Positions 55,740 to 64,000 of a stretch of 64,000 bases of DNA are shown here, in pieces; positions within the stretch are counted from its first letter, which is position 1; every line of letters starts with the position of its first letter. The notes below the pieces were generated by a model. That model was not told where the DNA came from and did no database searches. It saw only the letters and a program-made list of their open reading frames with translations. The stretch spans positions 5,766,001 to 5,830,000 of the forward strand of contig OY294070.1 of NCBI GenBank assembly GCA_958510875.1, read 5' to 3'. This DNA is from Endomychus coccineus. Lineage: Eukaryota; Arthropoda; Insecta; Coleoptera; Endomychidae. The position numbers and the translations under genes were made by a program.

Positions 55740-56080
55740 TCTTTTTGAATGCATTTTCAGGAGATAATATAAAAAATGTTGAAAAAATCACCAAATGTAC
55801 CAAAAATAGGCCAGCATTTCCTACTAAGATGAACCTGGGGCTCAGTACATCCTGGTACTATCGTCGTCTCCAGGAAATTCTGGAAAATATCTTTTGCAAT
55901 GGAGTGAAACTTATTGGGATAAAATTTCAAGTCGGATTAATGCAGCATCCCTATCATTCCAAGATCCATCAGCTTCGTTTAGCTTGTTTCTTCTTTGGAA
56001 AAATTTATATAGAGTTTGAGAGAAAGTTTTGATGATATAGGAAAAGAAACTAGGTTAACATCGATAAATTAAAAGTATGA
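55740..56080. other. Unassigned segment before the hAT remnant
   Basis: A 95-codon plus frame (55745-56032) without motifs I can place. Possibly upstream hAT coding that has decayed. Confidence 0.25.
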
Positions 56081-57430
56081 AGATGTCATGAAGAGGAATA
56101 GAAAGCGAAAAATATTTTCCGATGAAAGAAAAGGGCCACTTTCGTATCAAACTTTTTTTCGTAATCTGCGATACGCTAATTGGACAATTGGGAAAAAGAT
56201 CCACAGCATATAGCAATGTTTATGGTACATTTCGTTGCCTTTCAGAAGTTCGTTCTTTGGAGACTCCTGGTGCTATTGATTTGGAGGATCTGAAAGAAAC
56301 TTGCGAAACTGTTTCGCGGTCATGGCAAAATTTGGGATTGGGCAGCCGGGAACTGTCCGATCCTCCGACTGACGCAGGATGCGATAGCGCCTGCTATCAG
56401 GTTTCGAACACCAAATGTCCTCATAACACAGAGGACGGACTGGGAGAACAAGAACTTTGGGCCGCTTCCACCAGGCAGAATGGTATGGTTCACGGACGGG
56501 TCTAAGATTGGCGAGTCTAGCGGAGCTGGTGTCTACTCGTGTACACCCAGAAGGGAGATTTCAGTTCCACTAGGTTCCCACGCAACTGTTTTCAAAGCTG
56601 AGGTCTGTGCAATACGGACCTGTGCCCTGGAAAATCCGGCATGAGGTAAGCGAAGCTTCACATCAGGAACTTCTCGCCTAAACTCTCTAAAGACCTACTC
56701 CCTATGAACAGAAGATGCTTAAAACTGGTGACAGGACTCCAGCTTATAGTGGATGTGGAGATGCGGATGAAACTTCCTCTCACATCCTAGCAGTATTTCC
56801 AGTACTGGTTTCTCTTAGACTACAACCCCTCGGCAGCACACATATGCCGCTTGAAGCCATAAGAGTTATCAGTCCATGCAAAATCTTAGCCTTCGGCACT
56901 GCCTTAGGCCTGCTGGACTGATTGTTGTATCAAGAGGCGCACAATGGACCCAATTAAGCAGTCTAAGTGCTCCAAATCTGTCCGCCCCCATTTTGAATGA
57001 TTGATATATGAGTCGTAGATCTAGATGACGAGATGAAGCATTTTCTATTTCTTATGGAATCTATAGGGAAAACATCTATAAAAGAAGTCATTAAAGAGAA
57101 TAAATCTTCGGAACCTTTCCAAATATTGAAATAATTCTCAAAATATTTTTGACGCTAACCATCGGTAATGCCGGCGGTGAAAGAAGCTTTTCTGCACTAC
57201 AAAGAGGGAAGAACTACTCGCGTAGCAGTCTAGGGCAACCAAAATTAACAGCACTGTCACTTCTGTACATTGAAAACGAAAAAGGGCTAACATTAGACTG
57301 TGATAAACTGATAAGTGGACGTATATTCTCTACAATCGGCCTGATAGTTAGCACAATGAACAGTGCGGGAAACAAATCGAATAGCGTCGAATATTTTGAC
57401 GGACCGCTTTGTTCAATAACTTGAAAACGG
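56080..57430 (+). pseudogene. hAT transposase C-terminal part, split by a LINE
   Basis: Before the LINE: HFRIKLFFVICDTLIGQLGK and AYSNVYGTFRCLSEV, typical of ZMYM-type hAT transposases. After it (57020-57424): EMKHFLF, then NAGGERSFSALQRGKNYSRS and LTALSLLYIENE, the hAT dimerisation domain. A frameshift near 57130 separates the last two pieces. The catalytic core is missing upstream. Non-functional. Confidence 0.85.
56310..57010 (+). mobile_element. LINE RNase H/3' fragment inserted in hAT
   Basis: GRMVWFTDGSKIGESSGAGVYS and ATVFKAEVCAI are RNase H motifs; then a stop and LKTGDRTPAYSGCGDADETS-SHILAVF (zinc-knuckle remnant) and a 3' tail (GGCGCACAATGGACCCAA) that matches 11700-11790. Inserted between the two hAT parts. 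Confidence 0.8.
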
Positions 57431-57655
57431 CTTAAGGTAATACATTGAATTTTTATGATAGAGAATTTCGAACATCTCATATAGTTTGTGTCAAAACAAC
57501 CTCGATTCAAGAGACGACTTCGTTCGCTACGCTCACTTCGTCTTAAAAATAAATTTTCCGATATTATAAAGTGTAGGTGATACGAATTTCAAATTTTTTT
57601 TGCATTTTGTTCCTAATATCCCATAGATCATTCATGACTATCAAGACCCCGGGGG
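57431..57655. other. hAT downstream flank
   Basis: Contains ACGACTTCGTTCGCTACGCTCACTTCGTC, a partly palindromic stretch that may be the hAT subterminal region. No gene. Confidence 0.35.
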
Positions 57656-57659
57656 TCGA

Positions 57660-58458
57660 CCCTTCTACCCCCTCAAAACTGGGTTTCAACCCCTCAGAGG
57701 AGCATTCTTATAAAAACAATTCAAAATTAATGAATTAAGAGCCGAAAATGACCTATAGTAGGTTTTTTCGGTCGCTGATCACGATTCCGCTGTTATTTTT
57801 CTCAAAAAACTCTCTCCAGATGGAAAATTCGGGAAATTTGAGATTTTCCTGAGACGTTTGTGAATAATAAAGTATAATTTTGTTGCAAAAATGACCTCTG
57901 GTAGGTTTTTTGGGTTACTGATCACGATTCCGCTGTAATTTTCCCCAAAAAAGTCTCTCCAGATGAAAGATTCGAGAAATTTGAGATTTTGCTGAGACGG
58001 TTATGAATAATAAAGTATAATTTTGTTGCAAAAATGACCTGCAGTAGGTTTTTTGGATAGCTGATCACGGCTCCGCTGTTATTTTTCCCAAAAAACATAA
58101 CCGTCTCAGGAAAATCTCAAATTTCCCGAATTTTCCATCTGGAGAGTTTTTTGGGAAAAATAACAGCAGAATCGTTATCAGCAACCCAAAAAATCTACTA
58201 GAGGTCTTTTTTGCAACAAAATTATAAATTATATATTATATAAAATTTACAAATTTCCAATCTGGAGGGAGTTTTCCGAGAAAACTAACGGCGGAATCGT
58301 GATCAGCGACCCAAAAAACATAATAGGGGTCATTTTCGGCTCTTAATTCATTAATTTTGGATTGTTTTTTTAAGAATGTTTCTCTGGGGGGTTGAAACCC
58401 CGAAATTCTAGCTTACTATATTTTTTTAAAATTATTTTCCGGTTCGTTGCCTGGACTA
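57660..58458. mobile_element. Long foldback element C (140-bp module family)
   Basis: The right end GTTGCCTGGACTA matches the termini of A and B; the left end has lost the tip. GTCGCTGATCACGATTCCG-type motifs start near 57772, 57913 and 58056, and inverted near 58166 and 58288. AATTAATGAATTAAGAGCCG and its inverse mark the outer arms. Non-coding. Confidence 0.7.
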
Positions 58459-59075
58459 TAAGTTGTATAAGACATTCAACAGTTGTAGTTGGAAAGGAAG
58501 AAGAAAAATAAATAGATATTGCATCATGATTATCATATTCCATTGAACCAATGGAAATTTTCATACGTCTTAATTCGTATTTATTACTAATAATGTCTTC
58601 ATTGATTTAAATTATTTAATCTGAATTTAAACACAATCCTAACTCATCATACACAATAACCAATAAACAATTTACAGTCATGACATATTAGTCACGTTAA
58701 CAAAATCCTGTTTTGGGGAACTTACATTTGGACTTTCATCGGCATTCTAAGATAATTATGATGTTATAAGTATACGAGTATTTCCTTAATTATTATTCCA
58801 TGAACAGTTGACGCTCGCTTCATGTAACCTAAATGCTGGGCATTCATCATTGCATATTGGCTTTTGTTATTTTTCCATGAAACAACAACTTCTAACATAA
58901 ATTGATTTCCAATAATTATGCTCACTATCGTTGACAATGCATCCCGTATAACTGATAAGAACTTCCTAATCAGTTCAACATTTTCGTTAGTCTATGATTT
59001 GAAACTGTTGGATTTACATATTTTACATACCGCACAACTCACTGTACTAGGTACCGTGAGGACCTAAAAAAATTT
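58459..59075. other. Intergenic, nothing recognised
   Basis: AT-rich; no support for genes or repeats. Confidence 0.4.
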
Positions 59076-59079
59076 CGGA

Positions 59080-59235
59080 TTTTCTCGGAAATATTTTTTG
59101 AAACATTAGAATGGAGCTGTCCGTTACTTTGTCCAATGTATAGGACATTACTTTCCTCACAAGTTAACTTATAAACTCCTGACTTCCGAAACTTATTGGA
59201 TTTAGTTTATATTGAAAAATATGTTTCAAAGTTTT
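59080..59235 (-). mobile_element. PLE endonuclease remnant, second lineage
   Basis: The minus strand reads KSGVYKLTCEESNVLYIGQS-NGQ, a GIY-YIG nuclease start with the PLE-type C(x)nYIGQ arrangement, different in sequence from the PLEs at 41112 and 46463. Confidence 0.65.
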
Positions 59236-59278
59236 TGGCTTGGTCGTCTGAAAACTACATTCAACATTGGTTAATAAT

Positions 59279-59660
59279 GATTCTTGACCCTGGTATGAAT
59301 TCTATATCAATTCTCGGGAAATAGGTCTCACTAACACGTATGCTTATTATATTCGTCTTTACGTACGTTTCGGCCTCAAGACCATCATCGGAAGACGTAT
59401 TATGTCTAAAACGGGATTTCTGAAAGCTAATTTTATCAGCACAAAGCGTCTTTATTGCAACAATTTCAAATAAAATTGTCCACGACGCCGAAACGTTCGT
59501 GTTCCCAATGATAAACTTCAGCATGCGATCAGAAACATAAATTTCCTATGTATAAACATACGGCTCGATGCAGATGGAAAAATTAAAGCTTCGTGGCGTA
59601 CTAAAGAAGTTTGATCTCAACGTTATCTTCACTTCAATTCCGTCGAATCAACAAGTTATA
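59279..59660. mobile_element. PLE remnant with mutated hammerhead, cut by copia
   Basis: Begins with the PLE end sequence (TTCTTGACCCTGGTATGAATT), holds the terminal region on the minus strand, then switches near 59500 to plus-strand RT sequence (VFPNDKLQHAIRNINFLC, WRTKEV-SQRYLHFNSV) up to ACAAGTTATA, where the copia LTR starts. Diverged and internally deleted. Confidence 0.8.
59355..59396 (-). ncRNA. Degenerate hammerhead motif in PLE remnant
   Basis: Helix I and GAAAC-GUAC-GUA are kept, but the core box is CCGATGA instead of CTGATGA, a change at an invariant uridine. Probably inactive. Confidence 0.7.
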
Positions 59661-60155
59661 TGTACTCAGTGAGAAGAGATCAGATTCAAAGTATCTTTTA
59701 TTATCAATTCTGACAGACAGTCAATATTTCAATTTAATTACAAAAGAACGTTAGATATAAACATGGATTACATGATCAAACTAAATATATCAACACTCCC
59801 ACTTGATCCATATTATTCATGACAAACCCAACTTGAATGAAAAATCTTTGAATAATTGTAAAGATAGTCCTTCAGTAAAAATGTTAGCAAGTTGTTCTTG
59901 CGATGAAATTTATTTCAACATAATTTGGCCAGAATCTAGTGCTTCTCGAATGAAATTATATTTCACATCTATAAGTTTCAATCTTTGATGTTTTCTATGT
60001 TCAGTAGCAATTTTAATACATGACTGTTTATCTTCATGAAGTATCGTTGCTTCAGTTAATACAATATTAATTTCGTTCAACAAACGATCTGGAGCACCGA
60101 GATGGTGATAAGCTGCAAACCCTCTTGTGAGAGAACCGAGAAGATCCAATCCTCA
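59661..60155 (-). mobile_element. Ty1/copia retrotransposon 3' end with LTR
   Basis: The minus strand encodes the copia RNase H end: HEDKQSCIKIATE, LIDVKYNFIREALDSG, then a TAA, then QEQLANIFTEGL. A purine tract AAGTGGGAG is followed by TGTTGATATATT, the LTR start; the LTR runs 59795 to 59661 and ends TACA. The 5' part is truncated near 60155. Broken by the stop. Confidence 0.85.
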
Positions 60156-61068
60156 CATCCTCAATAAACAACATATCGAATGTATGTAAATATTTAACAA
60201 ACTAAAAGTATTTTTATTTGTTTAATAAATTACACAATTAAGGTGTAATTAAATCAAAAACATCACGCTCTCTCAGCAATGGGACCGACCAATTGTTACA
60301 TCAATATTTGATTCGATAATCTCTTGAAAAACGCTACTGATTGGTTGGAGGTGATCTTTGATTGTATAATGGAATAACTAGCAAATTAAGGTACTGATAA
60401 AACTAATGAATGTGTTTAAATTTATAAACATTTTGTTATGTAACTGTGAAGCGTATTATTGATAAGGTATAAATAAAATCACGTAAAATTCCTTTGCACG
60501 GCCTCACAGAATGATAACGTGATAATATGAGGTTTCTAAGCAAAATTTATTATATATGGTCATTTTTTCCGTGAACACGAACATGGTTACAACAATCAAC
60601 AATAAATCATGAACCATTAGTACTTTTGCAATATATAATCATGCTCGTACATGATGAGTAGCATAGATCTTTCTCTAGCAGTTTTGAACGTGTGAATGAA
60701 AAGTTAATCTATTTACGAGAAGGAACTAGAGACTATAAGAAACTTGCAATCAAAAACGATCCTCTGTACACACAGAGTAATTAATTTTCTTCACTTTTGT
60801 TAGCACAATTTTTCTCTTTCGAGCACTTCTGAACGTTGAATGTATGATTGAAGAAATAGAAAATATATTGGAAATGATTTAGAAACAGCTAGATCGTTTT
60901 ACCATTACCGGTAAAGAGGTACAGAATTTTACAATTCAAGGCATTTAGATAAAGGGTTCCTGGACATCTGTTCATAGGAACCATCATTCAACAATGGATT
61001 TACCGAATTGTGTTAATCCTCTTTGTGCATGATCACGATTGAATTTCCAATTGCAACTGTTTTGAAAC
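60156..61068. other. Intergenic, nothing recognised
   Basis: AT-rich flank between the copia fragment and the Harbinger-like element. Confidence 0.4.
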
Positions 61069-61319
61069 TAAAGATCGTTTTACAGTTCGCAATTCTTGTT
61101 GCAATAATATTGCAGCAATACAGTGACCTTACAAGAGCTAGCCTGCAACTTTTTATGGCAAAACGTTTTACACTTGGCGATTTTTACTTGCAATTGCATA
61201 CTTCAGTTCTCTACCAACATTAAAAAATATACTAAAGTAATGAAAAGTTAAGAATTATTAATTCGTTCGATGCGTGTTTTGAATTTATTTAGTTTTATGT
61301 AAAAATAAATAGAAGCAAA

Positions 61320-61592
61320 CAAAAGAAAAACGTTGCTGTTGTAATTGCTATAATTATTGCTGCCGCTCCTCTCTTGGCGAGAAAGACTGGAGAAAGAAGA
61401 CAACGAAGATGGTGGGTAAGGCCTTGGTTAAGCCAAAATAGAGAAAATATTGGTTTAACTGAAGAACTCATTGTTTTAGATATAGGAAAGTTCCCAAATT
61501 TTCCAAGGATGGATACAAACACATTTAAAAAACTGCTGTTCAAAATTGCTCACACTAATAATAACATTAAGACATCTGGCTGGGAAATTTGA
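61320..61592 (+). pseudogene. Harbinger transposase N-terminal fragment
   Basis: About 90 codons open from a leading KKRNVAVVIAIIIAAAPLLA stretch through RRWWVRPWL to the F-LRM-xxTF-LL helix, then stop. Only the N-terminal region before the DDE nuclease domain; not an enzyme. Confidence 0.7.
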
Positions 61593-61962
61593 AACAATGT
61601 GGAATGCTTTTTCTGGTTTCAAACTACAATACAACAAAATTTACAATTTACAGGTAGAGTCCAAATGGAAAGCAAAAGAATAAACGAAACACAAGAATCA
61701 ATAAATTCAATAAATCAATAGGTATAAATCTTTCTATTGTTGTGATATAAACGTCAACGTCAATAAGCGTCCTTGTGGGAACTTTTGTTCAGTTGGTAAC
61801 AAAAAGTTCCCAAAATTTTCCCCCCCATGGCAAAAGACTTGCACGCAATTTCTGTACTGCGCATCCTTTTGATCAAAAGTATTGCGTATTGCAACAAGAA
61901 TTGCGAACTTATATAAAAATTCTCGGGAAATAGGTCACAATAACACTCTGTATTAAATTTTC

Positions 61963-62004
61963 GTCTTTACGTACGTTTCGGTCTCACGACCTTCATCAGA
62001 AGAC
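61963..62004 (-). ncRNA. Hammerhead ribozyme motif (mini-PLE, left)
   Basis: CTGATGA, GGTC-GTGA-GACC, GAAAC, GUAC loop and GUA triplet intact; helix I GTCTT/AAGAC. Confidence 0.82.
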
Positions 62005-62506
62005 TTATTATGTAATAAGGGGTTAATTAAAACTAATTAGCGCAAGCGTCCATATCGCACAATTTTCAATCGAAAAGCCCACGCCGTCGAAACGAACAGA
62101 ACCACGAATAATCGAAAATTGTATCATTAATATTAAAGTATAATTTTTTTGTAACAAGAATCCATTTTATTTTTTTTATTTTAGGAAGAACGCTCAAAGT
62201 AAATTCCAATGCAGGGCTAAAACCTTTTCAAGTACGTCATAAATCTACATCTGGTTCGAGTAAATATCAACAAATAGCTTCGAACTTCAGTCGCTTTGAG
62301 ACCATAGCAATATGCGTTTGCATATTATGAGAATTTTACTAAACAGTGGATTCTTGTTACAAAAAAATTATACTTTAATATTAACGATACAATTTTCGAT
62401 TATTCGTGGTTCTGTTCGTTTCGACGGCGTGGGCTTTTTGATTGAAAATTGTGCGATATGGACGCTTGTGCTAATTAGTTTTAATTAACCCCTTATTACA
62501 TAATAA

Positions 62507-62548
62507 GTCTTCTGATGAAGGTCGTGAGACCGAAACGTACGTAAAGAC
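62507..62548 (+). ncRNA. Hammerhead ribozyme motif (mini-PLE, right)
   Basis: Identical layout to the left motif with all core positions and the GUA triplet intact. Confidence 0.82.
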
Positions 62549-62659
62549 GAAAATTTAAAACAGAGTGTTATTGTGACCTATTTCCCGAGAATTTTTATAT
62601 AAATTCATACTGGGTCAAGAATCTTTATATAGAATTGCGAACGGTAAAACGGTCTTAAT

Positions 62660-63410
62660 ACAAAATATTGAAAAAATCCATATTGGCTTGTAGATTTAGT
62701 TCGATTAATCTTAACAGACGCATTCAACAATCATATATATGCACCCATTGCACATTGAGTCTGCCGCAGTATCGATAAGTTTAGTTAGAAAATGCTTTCA
62801 TTGTCAACAAATGCGTAAATGTTAGGTCAACACAGGGCATTCTCAGTCTGGCGATGATAAAATTCCCTGTGGGTCGGGCAATGTCCACAATTCCAGTAGA
62901 CTTCTAATCATTATTCACGTACACTTATCCTGTGCTTCTCTTCTATACAGTTATTTGTTAGTGGAAACTTCTGATTGTTATTTCTACAGTCAATAGTCAA
63001 TATTAACAATATAATATGGCAGCAGACACATTATTAATTATACAAATCGTAAAGACATCCGTTTAGTCGTTTGTCGTTTAGAATATGTTGTTATGCGTTG
63101 ATGAAATAATAATAATAAAAAAGTATAAGACACTATTTCTGACGGATCGATGGCACGTTGTTCCTTCGTTGTCATAAGTGATACGACCACAACTGGGCCG
63201 TGGGCTGGGCCTCGACTATCATATCACCTCTTCAAACATTACCAGCTAGTCACTCCTATGATGGAACGCCTTTTTAGAATTTGTTGAAAAATTATACAAT
63301 GTATAACTGAAACGAAAGCTTTGATAATACGAATTAGATCATTTTTATCTTGAATAATAGACTTCCGCGGATAGCTAGTCTTGAAAATTCTTAGCTTCTG
63401 GATGGATTTC
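62660..63410. other. Intergenic, nothing recognised
   Basis: No coding motif or repeat boundary that I can support. Confidence 0.4.
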
Positions 63411-63414
63411 GAGT

Positions 63415-64000
63415 CACAATAGCACGACTTGATGCCGACGTTTCGTCAACCATTACAGGTGGCATCTTCAGGGTAGGCTTGAGGCTTGAACTGAAACTGA
63501 TTCTTTTGGTTTCTGTAGAGGTATTTATTGTGGGAAAAAACCTTCATGCTACACATTTCACTGCCTTTATTCCGGTGGTTAACTCCGCTCTGGCACCTGA
63601 CACTGCCATTGTGTCATCATGTGCGAACTGGAATTTTCGAGGATGGGTTTCCAAATGTTGGGAAGGTAATATCCTGAGTCATGGCTTAGATTGGATGTTT
63701 TAGGAGTTCTATTGCTTTAATAATTTTTCGCTGATAGATGGAGCTCGGGCTAAGATTTTAGTAGGTTTTTTCGAAAAGTATTTGATTATATCCCGCAAGT
63801 GCAGATCTACTAGTGTCGCGAAGCCTTGTACCGCGATGTTCGTTCACACGAGTAGCTACTGTACGACCTGTTTCACCAATGTAGACTTTATCCCAAGAAC
63901 GTGCTATAAACACCTTCTAAATGAAGAGCTTTAGCTGATGAATTTGATTAGTTTGTATTTTATAATAAACAAATTTCTATCTTGGTCACCTGAATGGAAA
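63415..64000 (-). mobile_element. Second-family PLE 3' end: GIY-YIG and hammerhead-like region
   Basis: The minus strand near 63890-63760 reads DKVYIGETGRTVATRVNEH, then RSALAGYNQILFEKTY and a stop: a PLE GIY-YIG endonuclease. Downstream (63485-63420) comes CTGAAGATGCCACCTGTAAT-GGTTGACGAAACGTCGG, with a hammerhead-like order of boxes. Continues beyond the window. Confidence 0.7.

Larger units (their letters stand above)
61909..62630. mobile_element. Mini Penelope-like element: two inverted ends, no ORF
   Basis: Flanked by AGAATTGCGAAC (61897-61908 and 62631-62642). Arms of about 250 bp are inverted copies of the PLE terminal region; the ~190-bp centre corresponds to the 3' UTR downstream of the PLE endonuclease. 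No protein-coding capacity, so mobilisation must have been in trans. Confidence 0.9.
61072..62655 (+). mobile_element. PIF/Harbinger-like non-autonomous element, TAA target
   Basis: Flanked by TAA (61069-61071 and 62656-62658). The left TIR AGATCGTTTTACAGTTCGC is the inverse of the right end GCGAACGGTAAAACGGTCT. Inside, 61321-61592 encodes a transposase N-terminal piece: RRQRRWWVRPWLSQNRENIG and NFPRMDTNTFKKLL, as in Harbinger nucleases; the DDE core is absent. The right TIR is interrupted by the PLE at 61909-62630. Confidence 0.85.

Overview
The window looks like nuclear DNA of an insect. It is AT-rich, its genes have many introns with GT-AG splice sites, it carries a pickpocket-type DEG/ENaC channel gene (an arthropod expansion), and it is packed with insect-type transposable elements. 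The order cannot be fixed from this sequence alone; a beetle-like genome is a guess. There are no bacterial operons, CRISPR arrays, tRNA or rRNA genes that I can recognise.

Only two genes can be assigned to families. (1) A minus-strand pickpocket/DEG-ENaC sodium channel gene spans 13237 to 2721. I can join nine coding exons with matching phases and splice sites into a 573-residue protein; two exons (10476-10624 and 6815-6874) are too short to stand out as ORFs. (2) A plus-strand GPN-loop GTPase gene, GPN3, has exons 20037-20081, 20140-20551 and 25980-26353 (276 residues). Its second intron has grown to 5.4 kb through nested transposons. A third probable single-coding-exon gene (29846-30400, minus) encodes an unknown small membrane protein. 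A possible first exon lies near 32509-32621.

Nearly everything else is mobile DNA. Fragments of one jockey/CR1-like LINE family (an FADDGTLHTAF-type reverse transcriptase) lie in the ppk introns and elsewhere. A LINE at 21250-25950 sits in the GPN3 intron and is itself split by a mariner-like element with ~475-bp terminal inverted repeats (23310-25688) and by an 803-bp TA-flanked element (21574-22376). The second copy of that element is at 51742-52708. Penelope-like elements (PLEs) are the most striking component. Three insertions with 12-13 bp target duplications (41112-43115, 46463-49811, 61909-62630) are palindromic and carry a complete-looking hammerhead ribozyme motif in each inverted terminal region. 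Older PLE remnants lie at 17270/18483, 27497, 36140, 59080, 59281 and 63420.

The right part also holds a 1.6-kb terminal-inverted-repeat element filled with a 175-bp tandem repeat (38381-40013), a broken hAT transposase split by a LINE (56080-57430), a Ty1/copia 3' end (59661-60155), and a PIF/Harbinger-like element (61072-62655) that hosts one of the PLEs. Three long foldback elements (26506-27358, 54367-55383, ~57660-58458), plus one remnant in ppk intron 1, share a ~20-nt motif repeated about every 140 bp. I do not recognise this family, and it is my best candidate for something undescribed. Long stretches between these features are AT-rich DNA in which I see nothing specific.
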